Both the position numbers and the translations under genes were made by a program. Under the pieces are notes generated by a model. It saw nothing but the letters and a program-made list of their open reading frames with translations, did no database searches and was not told the origin of the DNA. DNA of 64,000 bases, from positions 99,035 to 163,034 of the forward strand of contig CAKKQC010000012.1 of NCBI GenBank assembly GCA_919901855.1, written 5' to 3'. Within the stretch, counting starts at the first letter, position 1; the number at the start of each line of letters is the position of its first letter. Source of the DNA: a bacterium. Its GTDB lineage: Bacteria; Oederibacteriota; CAKKQC01. Shown here in pieces: positions 16,296-24,030 of this stretch.

Positions 16296-18595
16296 AGGCG
16301 GTTCTGGCGGTGGCTTGGGCGGTCGTAATCCTGATCCTGGCCGAGGCCACGGCCCCGATCCCGTGCGGGCCGGCGTGGGAAAGCATGCGGGCCATGGCCG
16401 CCGTCTGCGGCGCGCCGTCCTCGGCGGCCGTGGCCGGCGTGGTCTGGGCGGTGGCGGTCTGGGCCGCGCTACAGGCCGCCTGTTTCGGCGCCGGGGCCGC
16501 GGCGATTGGGTGGACCGGCCGGCGGCGGCGGCGCCGCTCCGGGCCGCCCGCGCCCGCGACCGCGCTCCTGCTCGGCTGGCTCGCGGCGGGACTCGCGCTC
16601 CTCGGGCTGGCCGTGCTCGGGCTATTCCGTCCCGCCGTCCTCGGCCCGGTCGCGCTCCTCGCCCTCGCGGGCGCCGGTTCCGCGCGCGCCGTCGCGGTGG
16701 AGGCGTGGCGGGCCTGGACCGTGCCGGCGGCCCCCGCCGTTCGCGCGGTCCGCTGGATCACGGGCGCCGTGCTGGCCGCCGTGGCGGCCACTTTGCTGGC
16801 CCCCGAGACCCACATCGACGCGCTGATCTACCATCTCGGGATCGCGGGCCGGGCGGTGGCCACGGGCCGGCTCACGGCGCCGTCCGGCAACTTCCTCCAC
16901 CACTTCCCGCTCCTGACCGAACTGCTGCGCGGGTGGGGGCTCGCGCTCGGCGGGGAGCCCGCGGCCCGGCTCTGGACGCTCGGGGGCCTGGTGGCGGGCG
17001 CCGCCGCGGTGCGCGCCGCGCTCGCCCCGCTGTCCGGGCCGGCCTGGGGCTGGGCGGGGTTCGGGCTCTGGGCGACGTCGCCGCTCGCGGAAGGGATGGC
17101 GATGGGGGGCAAGCCCGACGTCTTCACTGCGGCCTTCGGCGTCGCGGCGCTCAGTGCTCTCGCGCGAGGCGGGCGCCGCGGGGCCCTCGTCGCCGGTCTG
17201 CTGGCCGGCGCCGCGTCAGGGAGCAAATTACAGGGCTTCGTCGTCGTCCCGATCCTGGCCGTGCTCGCGCTCCGGCGGCCGCGCGGACGCCGCGCCGTGG
17301 CGGTGGCGCTCGTCCTCGCGGGGGCGGCCGCCGCCGCCGGCCCGTGGCTGGCGAAGTCCGCGTTGCTGACCGGGGACCCCGTGTATCCGTTCGGGAAACG
17401 GGGATGGGGGATGACGGCGGCGGCCGTGGACCAGCTCGCCGAGGTCTCGGGCACGATGGCCCTCCGCGGCCGGTATGACGGGTTCCTGCGCCGTCTCGCG
17501 GCCCCGTGGACGGCGACAATGACCGACGGGCTCCCGGCGCTGTGGCTCGCGCTCGTACCGCTGGCGCTTCTCGGGGCCGGCAGGGCGGCGCGGCCGTGGT
17601 GGATCGCGGGGGCGCTCGGCTGGATCGCGTGGAGCCTGGGTCCGCCGCAGCCGCGGTACGCGATCGTGCCGCTCGCGTGGATGGCGGTGGCGCTCGTCGC
17701 AGGGCTGGCGGCATGGCGGGCGCGCCGCGCCGCCGCCATGGCGGCCGCGTTCCTGGTCTTCCAGGCCGCCCATTCCGTCACCGCATGCGCCGTCGAGGGA
17801 TCGTGGGGGGCCGGACTGGGGCTGGAGGCCCGCGACGCCTTCCGGCGCCGGACGCTCTCGACCTTCGCCGAGACCGTGGAGGGGCTCGCGGCCCTGCCCG
17901 CCGGGGCCAGGGTCATGTACGCGGGCGAGTGGCGGGCGTGGCCCGCGCCGCGGCTCCCCGTGATCCCGTCGCTCCACGAGCCCCTCCCCGCATGGCCGCT
18001 CGTCCGGGCGTCCGCGTCCCCCGAAGCGCTCGCCCGCCGGTGGCGCCAGCTCGGCGTCACGCACGTCGTGCAGAACTACGCCGCCGCCCTCTACAACCGC
18101 GGGTCGCAAACGATCTACCCGTGGACCCCGCGGGACCTCGCGGTCTGGGCCGGCTTCTGGCGGACCCACGCGAGGCTCCTCCGGGCGCCGAAGCGCATCG
18201 ACCGGAAGGCGGGAGGCTACTACCTCTACGAGCTAGGGGTGGGGGAGGGGCCGGCGCGCGCGACGCCGACGCTCCCCGGAATCGAGGGGCTCTACGCCGT
18301 CGTGGAGGGCTTCGTCCGCCGGGGGGACACCGGCCTCGCGGCCGCCGGGGTCCGCACGCTGGACCGGATCGCCGGAGACTTCGCGCAGGTCGCGTTCTTC
18401 GTCGGGTTCGTCGGGCACGGCGGTGACCCGGCGGCGGAGGCGCCGTACGTCGAGCGGGCCGCCGCCGGCGGGTACCGCGACCTCCTGCTCTGGCAGGAGC
18501 TGGCGCGGCTGGCGGAGGCCAAGGGGCGGCCGGCCGAGGCGGCCGCCTGGAGACGGCGCGCGGCGGACGCGGAACGGCCGGCGCCGCGGCGTTAG
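16292..18595 (+). CDS. ArnT/PMT-like membrane glycosyltransferase, paralogue 3
   Basis: About 767 residues; the ATG overlaps the stop of paralogue 2. It opens with a signal-anchor helix and keeps the loop ETHIDALIYHLGIAGR, the counterpart of the WDAxVYHL loop in the other two, although Trp-Asp is replaced by Ile-Asp. The soluble tail has Ala-rich helices (AAAGGYRDLLLWQELARLAE) that look like a weak TPR-type solenoid. Tandem duplication followed by divergence is the simplest origin. Confidence 0.6.
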   Translation: MKAVLAVAWAVVILILAEATAPIPCGPAWESMRAMAAVCGAPSSAAVAGVVWAVAVWAALQAACFGAGAAAIGWTGRRRRRRSGPPAPATALLLGWLAAGLALLGLAVLGLFRPAVLGPVALLALAGAGSARAVAVEAWRAWTVPAAPAVRAVRWITGAVLAAVAATLLAPETHIDALIYHLGIAGRAVATGRLTAPSGNFLHHFPLLTELLRGWGLALGGEPAARLWTLGGLVAGAAAVRAALAPLSGPAWGWAGFGLWATSPLAEGMAMGGKPDVFTAAFGVAALSALARGGRRGALVAGLLAGAASGSKLQGFVVVPILAVLALRRPRGRRAVAVALVLAGAAAAAGPWLAKSALLTGDPVYPFGKRGWGMTAAAVDQLAEVSGTMALRGRYDGFLRRLAAPWTATMTDGLPALWLALVPLALLGAGRAARPWWIAGALGWIAWSLGPPQPRYAIVPLAWMAVALVAGLAAWRARRAAAMAAAFLVFQAAHSVTACAVEGSWGAGLGLEARDAFRRRTLSTFAETVEGLAALPAGARVMYAGEWRAWPAPRLPVIPSLHEPLPAWPLVRASASPEALARRWRQLGVTHVVQNYAAALYNRGSQTIYPWTPRDLAVWAGFWRTHARLLRAPKRIDRKAGGYYLYELGVGEGPARATPTLPGIEGLYAVVEGFVRRGDTGLAAAGVRTLDRIAGDFAQVAFFVGFVGHGGDPAAEAPYVERAAAGGYRDLLLWQELARLAEAKGRPAEAAAWRRRAADAERPAPRR

Positions 18596-18609
18596 TATAG
18601 GAGGGCGCC

Positions 18610-20043
18610 GTGAAGATCCTCCGCTGGCTCCCCGTTCTGCTGCTGGCCGCCTGCACGCCCGGCGTCCAGGTGCGGCATCCCGTGGCGCCGCTGCGGCTCG
18701 ACCCCGCCGACCTGCCCCGGATCGGGCGGCTCGCGGTCATTCTCCGGGTCTCCTCGGCGAGCGCGGCGCGGGCGTCGGCCGGGGTCGGCCAGGCGGCGGT
18801 GGGCCAGTTCCTGAACGCGCTCACGGAGTCGAGGGACCCCAACCGGAAGACGATCCAGCTTTCGCCCGCGTCGGCCAACGACGCGCTCCGGCTGTCCGCG
18901 GCCCGGCTGGCCTCGCCGTGGACGCGCGTCGTCTGCTACGCCGTGCAGGGGCCGTCGACGACCGAGTTCCTGGTCGCGGCCGCCCCCGGCGCCGTGCTCT
19001 GGGTCGACGCCGGCGACGTCGAGGCGGCGCAGGCCGAGCGCGTCGTGGAGAGCAAGAACCGGAAGGGCGAGGTCACCCGCACGACGGTCTGGGACGCCGG
19101 GGCGACCTGGCGGGTGGGCTGGCAGCTCGGCCGCTGGCCCGAGGGCGGCACGATGGCCTCGGGCGTGGAGACGAGTTCGTCGGGGGATTCGTACCGGAGC
19201 CCCGTCGACCTCGACGAGTGGACGGCGCAGGCGGCTGGCTGGCGGGCGGCGTGGGCCGACGCGGTCAAGGCCCAGCTCCTGCCCAGGGCGACGTGGCGCT
19301 GGCGGCGCACGTGGAAGGACAAGGACGTGCGCGCGGATTCGGCCGGCTGCTACGCGGCGTGGAACGAGGGCGTGCGGGCCGAGCAGGCGGGGAACTGGCC
19401 GGCGGCACAGGGCGCGTACCGGCGCGCGCTGGCGGCGGCGCGCACCGACAAGGACCGCGGGGCGCTCAACGGCTACCTCTCCGAGCTTTCGCTCGTCTTC
19501 GGCGGCGGCCCCGGCGCCGGGTCGGCGGCGGATGCGTGGTTCGACGAGCCCGTGGCGGTCGTCCCGTTCGCGAACGACACGAACAACGTGGGCGCCCCCG
19601 ACGTCGCGCGGGCGATGGTGCAGAAGGAACTCCTGGCTCGCGGTTACCGGGTGCTGTCCATCGCGGACGTCGACGGGCGCCTCCACGGGATCGGGATCTC
19701 GCAGGGCGAGCATCTCCGGGCGTTCTCCGCGGACAAGATCGCCGCCGCGCTCGGGACGCGCCGCTGGATCACGGGCCGCGTGGACGAGTTCAAGGTCATC
19801 AACGTCGGCGTCTACTACCGGCGCCAGGCGCGGGTCACGCTCGGGCTCGGCGACGCCGGGGGCCGGACCGTGTGGGAGGCGGCGGGGGTCTCGGTGCGGC
19901 AGTCCGCGGGGACGAAGGACATCGGGGCCCGCCTCCTCGGCGGGCTGGCCGGGAGCCTGATCGAGAAGGCCACGAAGACCTACCTCAAGGAAGACACCGA
20001 AGCCGCCGTGGCCGAGGCGATGGCCTATCTGCCGTCGCGCTGA
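18610..20043 (+). CDS. Lipoprotein with TPR-like middle and DUF799/GNA1162-like C-terminus
   Basis: A 477-residue predicted lipoprotein: the signal peptide ends in LLLAAC, so Cys 17 would be acylated. A TPR-like pair of helices (GNWPAAQGAYRRALAAARTD) lies near residues 258-280. The last 170 residues start with VAVVPFANDTNNVGAPD and run through strands typical of the DUF799 / GNA1162 lipoprotein group, relatives of CsgG/LpoB-type outer-membrane factors. It starts with GTG after GGAGGG. It directly follows the glycosyltransferase array. The role is unknown. Confidence 0.6.
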   Translation: MKILRWLPVLLLAACTPGVQVRHPVAPLRLDPADLPRIGRLAVILRVSSASAARASAGVGQAAVGQFLNALTESRDPNRKTIQLSPASANDALRLSAARLASPWTRVVCYAVQGPSTTEFLVAAAPGAVLWVDAGDVEAAQAERVVESKNRKGEVTRTTVWDAGATWRVGWQLGRWPEGGTMASGVETSSSGDSYRSPVDLDEWTAQAAGWRAAWADAVKAQLLPRATWRWRRTWKDKDVRADSAGCYAAWNEGVRAEQAGNWPAAQGAYRRALAAARTDKDRGALNGYLSELSLVFGGGPGAGSAADAWFDEPVAVVPFANDTNNVGAPDVARAMVQKELLARGYRVLSIADVDGRLHGIGISQGEHLRAFSADKIAAALGTRRWITGRVDEFKVINVGVYYRRQARVTLGLGDAGGRTVWEAAGVSVRQSAGTKDIGARLLGGLAGSLIEKATKTYLKEDTEAAVAEAMAYLPSR

Positions 20044-20092
20044 TTCCCTGATCGCGGCCGCCCTCCTGCTGGCCGCGTGCGGCACCCCGGCC

Positions 20093-21901
20093 GTGGAGCG
20101 CGGCGTTTCCGCGGCTCCGGCCCCGGCCGGGCCGTCGCACGGTGTTTCGCCGTCCGGCGAAACTCCTCGGGTCGCGTCCGCGACCCGATACTTCCGCGTG
20201 GTCGAGGCGGGGGGCAAGCTCTGGTTCGCCGCGCCCCCGGACGGCCGGCGGTTCTTCTCGATGGGGATCGACTGCGTCCTGCCCGGCGACTGGAGCCCCG
20301 ACCCCAAGTCCCCGAAGTACCACGGGGCCGACGTCCGGGGCGGGGAGCCCGCGTGGGCGGACTTCACGGCGAAGCGGATGACGGAATGGGGGTTCAACAC
20401 CGTCGGCGCCTGGAGCGCGCGGTCCATGGAGCAGCGCGGCATGCCGTACTGCGCGTATCTCTGGCTGGGGGTGGGGGCCACGCACCGGCTCGTGGACGTC
20501 TGGGACCCGTGGTACGAGCGGCGGGTCGACGAGGAGGCGGCCAAGCAGATGGCTTCCCGCTCGGCGGAAGATCCGGCCCTGATCGGCTGGTTCATCGACA
20601 ACGAGCTGCCCTGGTACGGCGCGGCCGGCTGGCGGACCGACGATCCCCGGACCCTCCTGGACCTCTACCTCGCGCTCTCGCGGACCGCGCCGGGCCGGAT
20701 CAGGGCGGAGGCCTTGAAGGCGGGGGGCGCGGACGAGTTCGCGGGCGAGGTGGCGCGGCGGTTCCTGGCCGTGACCGCGGAGGCGATCCGCAAGCGCGAC
20801 CCGAACCACCTCCTGCTGGGGGTCAGGTTCGCGAACGGCGCCCCGGCGCCCGTCGTGCGGGCGGTCGGGGAGGCGTGCGACGTCGTCTCCCTGAACTGGT
20901 ACGTCAAGGACGGGCGGCCCGACCCCGGGTTCCTGGACCGGTTCTGGCTCGAGGGGCGGAAGCCCGTGCTCATCACCGAGTACTCGTACCGCGCGACCGA
21001 GAACCGGTCGGGGCTCGGGAACTCGCGCGGTGCCGACGTGACCGTGCCCACGCAGGCGGAGCGGGCGCGCCGCTACACCCGGTACGTCGAAACGCTGGCC
21101 GCCCTGCCCCAGACGATCGGGTTCCACTGGTTCCAGTACGCGGACCAGCCGACGCGCGGACGGTTCGACGGCGAGGACTGCAACTACGGGCTCGTGGACC
21201 AGGAGGACGAGCCGTACGAGCCCCTGCGCTCGGCCATGGCGGCCATGAACGCCCGCGTGGCGGACCTGCACGCGAAGAGCCCGCTCGGGTTCCCGGCGGC
21301 GTCCGGCGAGCCGCGGCCGCGGCCGCCCCTGCCCGTGGCGGGGCTGGACGTCCTGCCCGAACTGGGGAAGCGGCCGTTCCCGGTGGCGGTCTGGGTGGAC
21401 TACTCCCGCGATGCCGCGGCCGGCCCGACGTGGGGGGACGAAGCGAGCCGGTGCGGGTGCGCGTTCGTGAAGCGCGGGGATGCGGCCGTCTTCTCGTTCC
21501 ACGCGGGACCGGGCTGGGGCTGCGGAGTCACGCTCGTACGACCGGTCTCCGGACCGGCCGATGTCGCCGGCGCGACCCGGCTCGTCGTCGAGGCCGAGGC
21601 GCCGGCGGGGTTCCGGTTCGGCGCGCTCCTGAGCGAGGACGGGGTGGGCCCGCGGGAGGCGACCTCGTTCACCGGGTCGGGGGGCGCCGACGGGGAGCAG
21701 TACGCGAGCCCCGACCTCGCGGGCACCGGGGCCCGCGAGCGGTACGTCGTGGAACTGGCCCGCCTCGAGCTCTCCGGCGGGTTCGGCAATCCCTCGGGCA
21801 ACGGCCGGCTGGACGCGCAGGCGCTGGCCCGTGTGGAGATTCGCGTGGGGGGCGGCCGGGGGGCGGCCGAGATCCGGCTGTTCCGGGTCAGGTTCGAGTA
21901 G
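20093..21901 (+). CDS. Putative glycoside-hydrolase-like lipoprotein
   Basis: The TIM-barrel-like core has FFSMGIDCV, FNTVGAWSARSM, WFIDNELPWYG (an N-E pair fitting an acid/base) and LITEYSYRA (a Glu fitting a nucleophile), as in agarase and GH2/GH42-like enzymes. A beta-rich, CBM-like tail forms the last 180 residues. The first standard start is the GTG at 20093, but in-frame codons 20054-20080 encode AALLLAAC, a perfect lipobox. The true start must therefore lie upstream, either at the CTG at 20048 or beyond a frameshift. Repeat copy 3 is inserted just after the lipobox. The substrate is unknown. Confidence 0.6.
   Translation: MERGVSAAPAPAGPSHGVSPSGETPRVASATRYFRVVEAGGKLWFAAPPDGRRFFSMGIDCVLPGDWSPDPKSPKYHGADVRGGEPAWADFTAKRMTEWGFNTVGAWSARSMEQRGMPYCAYLWLGVGATHRLVDVWDPWYERRVDEEAAKQMASRSAEDPALIGWFIDNELPWYGAAGWRTDDPRTLLDLYLALSRTAPGRIRAEALKAGGADEFAGEVARRFLAVTAEAIRKRDPNHLLLGVRFANGAPAPVVRAVGEACDVVSLNWYVKDGRPDPGFLDRFWLEGRKPVLITEYSYRATENRSGLGNSRGADVTVPTQAERARRYTRYVETLAALPQTIGFHWFQYADQPTRGRFDGEDCNYGLVDQEDEPYEPLRSAMAAMNARVADLHAKSPLGFPAASGEPRPRPPLPVAGLDVLPELGKRPFPVAVWVDYSRDAAAGPTWGDEASRCGCAFVKRGDAAVFSFHAGPGWGCGVTLVRPVSGPADVAGATRLVVEAEAPAGFRFGALLSEDGVGPREATSFTGSGGADGEQYASPDLAGTGARERYVVELARLELSGGFGNPSGNGRLDAQALARVEIRVGGGRGAAEIRLFRVRFE
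20141..20187. repeat. Palindromic repeat family A, copy 3 (inside a coding sequence)
   Basis: Hairpin 20141-20166 has arms GTTTCGCCG / CGGCGAAAC. A second hairpin, CGGGTCGCG / CGCGACCCG, lies at 20168-20187. The order and orientation are as in copy 2. It falls in the linker right after the lipobox of the glycoside-hydrolase-like protein. Confidence 0.75.
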
Positions 21902-21915
21902 GGGGGCAGTCGCCG

Positions 21916-21921
21916 TATAAT
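21916..21921 (+). promoter_or_regulatory. -10 box of the transporter module
   Basis: A perfect TATAAT, 8 bases before the ATG at 21930. This predicts a leaderless mRNA for the first gene of the module. Confidence 0.5.
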
Positions 21922-21929
21922 GGCCGTTC

Positions 21930-23915
21930 ATGGCTAGCCGTCCGGCGCCTCTGTCTCCGGTCACCGCGCGAGCGGTCACGATCGGCTTCCTTGCGAGCCT
22001 CGCCGTCTGCCTCGTGATGGCCTACAACGACTACTACCTCCAGAACACGCTCCTGATCGGCAACCACTTCCCCGTCATCTCCATCATCCTGGTCATGGGG
22101 CTGGTGCTGACCGTGAACGTCGCGGCGCGCCGGTGGGGGGGCACCGGGCTCGCGGTGGGGGAGCTCCTCCTGATCTGGGGTATGGTCGGGGTCGCGGGCG
22201 GCATCTGCTCCGCCGGGATCATGCGCTACTTCCCGTCGTGGATGGTGAGTCCCGCCTACTACGCGAGTTCCGGGAACGACTACCAGAGCTTCATCCTCCG
22301 GCACCTGCCGGACTGGATGGTCGTGAGCCGGGACCCGGACGCGCCGGCGGTCAAGTGGTTCATGGAGGGGCTGCCGCGGGGGGCCTCGATCCCCTGGAAG
22401 GTGTGGGTCATGCCGATGCTCGCCTGGTTCGGGTTCGCGCTCCTGGTCTTCGCGTCGAACCTGGCGCTGGTCTCGCTCTTCTACCAGCAGTGGTCCGACC
22501 GCGAGCGCCTGATCTTCCCGCTCGTCCAGGTGCCCTTCGAGGTCTCGCGGGACCCCGAGCCGGGCCGCCTCGTGAACGAGTTCCTCCGGAACCGGTTCAC
22601 GTGGATCGGGGTCCTCGTCCCCGTCGTCATCCTCGGCTACAACGGCCTCCGGACGTACATGCCCGGGATGCCCGCGTTCCCGCTGAGCTGGTACGTCTGG
22701 GGGGTCTTTCCGGACCGTCCCTGGAGCGAGTTCCACCTCAACGACGTGAACATCTATTTCACCGTCATCGGGCTCACGTTCATGCTCACGACCGAGATCG
22801 CGTTCTCGATGTGGGCGTTCGTCCTGCTCTACAAGTGCGTGCCCGTTTACGTGGCCTGGCTGGGCGTCGCCGGCGGCTTCTGGGCGAACCCCGCGTCGTC
22901 GATCACGGTCTTCGAGGCCTCGGGGGCCATCCTCGCGATCGCCGGGTTCCTGTTCTGGATCGCGCGCCGGTCGCTCGCGGCGTGGTGGAACCGCGCGGTC
23001 GCGGGCCGGTCCGACGCCGTGCTCGATCCCTGGTCCCCGCGGCTCGCGCTGGCCCTGATCGCGGCCGGCCTGCTCGGCCAGGTGCTCTGGTTCCTGCTGG
23101 CCGGGGCCCAGTGGTGGGTCGCGGTCCTGAGCGTCGTGCTCTTCCTCGCGATCCTGCTCGTGCTGACCCGGATCATCGCCGAGGCCGGGATCATGTTCGT
23201 CCAGAGCAACGTCATCGCCTACGACTGGGTGACGGGGTTGTTCCCCCCGGCCTGGATCACGGGGCGGACCCTGGGGACGCTCATGATGCAGAAGGCCGTC
23301 ATCATGCTCGACCTGCGCGAGATCTTCATGCCGTACGTCATGAACGGGCTCCGGGCCTGCGGGCAGGCGAGGATGAAGCTGGGTCCCGTGCTGTGGGTGT
23401 TCGCGGCGACGGCCGTCGTCGGGCTCGGGATCTCGGGGTACGGGCGGATCGTGACGAGCCACAAGTACGGCGGCGTGAACATGGACCAGTACGCGAACGT
23501 CGGCCAGCCGATGGGGATGCTGGACCAGGTGGCCTCGTTCCAGAAGAACCCGCCCACGTACGAGTACGTGCGATGGGGGGAGCGGCGGGTGTTCCCGGTC
23601 AACGCCCTGCACTTCGTGATCGGGGGCGTGTTCGCGGCCGCGCTCCTGTGGCTGCGGGCGATGTTCCTGTGGTGGCCGCTCCACCCGTTCGGGTTCGTCC
23701 TGTGCGGGAGCTGGGCGATGACCGTCTTCTGGTTCTCCGTGTTCCTGGGCTGGGCGTTCAAGGCCGTGATCATGACCTTCGGCGGCGCCCAGGCGTACCG
23801 CCGGGCCCTGCCGCTCTTCCTCGGGCTCGCGCTGGGCGAGTCGGTCATGGCCGGGTTCTGGATGCTGGTTTCGCTCGTGACGGGGCAGCCCGGGATCGCG
23901 ATCCTGCCGCACTGA
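21930..23915 (+). CDS. DUF6785/DUF6784-like polytopic membrane transporter
   Basis: A 661-residue protein with about 14 hydrophobic segments, long extracytoplasmic loops and conserved-looking stretches such as IIAEAGIMFVQSN and KYGGVNMDQYANVG. It resembles the DUF6785/DUF6784 proteins of Planctomycetota and Armatimonadota, which are distantly OPT-like. Transport is an inference from topology and the substrate is unknown. It opens a five-gene module whose third gene is a second OPT-like transporter. A TATAAT box lies 8 bases before the ATG. Confidence 0.65.
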   Translation: MASRPAPLSPVTARAVTIGFLASLAVCLVMAYNDYYLQNTLLIGNHFPVISIILVMGLVLTVNVAARRWGGTGLAVGELLLIWGMVGVAGGICSAGIMRYFPSWMVSPAYYASSGNDYQSFILRHLPDWMVVSRDPDAPAVKWFMEGLPRGASIPWKVWVMPMLAWFGFALLVFASNLALVSLFYQQWSDRERLIFPLVQVPFEVSRDPEPGRLVNEFLRNRFTWIGVLVPVVILGYNGLRTYMPGMPAFPLSWYVWGVFPDRPWSEFHLNDVNIYFTVIGLTFMLTTEIAFSMWAFVLLYKCVPVYVAWLGVAGGFWANPASSITVFEASGAILAIAGFLFWIARRSLAAWWNRAVAGRSDAVLDPWSPRLALALIAAGLLGQVLWFLLAGAQWWVAVLSVVLFLAILLVLTRIIAEAGIMFVQSNVIAYDWVTGLFPPAWITGRTLGTLMMQKAVIMLDLREIFMPYVMNGLRACGQARMKLGPVLWVFAATAVVGLGISGYGRIVTSHKYGGVNMDQYANVGQPMGMLDQVASFQKNPPTYEYVRWGERRVFPVNALHFVIGGVFAAALLWLRAMFLWWPLHPFGFVLCGSWAMTVFWFSVFLGWAFKAVIMTFGGAQAYRRALPLFLGLALGESVMAGFWMLVSLVTGQPGIAILPH

Positions 23916-24030
23916 TGGGCATTTCCGGAGCGTTCATCCCGGGTCGCGGCGGATTTGGTCCTGACGTCGGGCCATCGTACCCTATTGGGGTGACTCGACT
24001 GGCCAAACACGGGCCGTGCGGGAGGATCGC

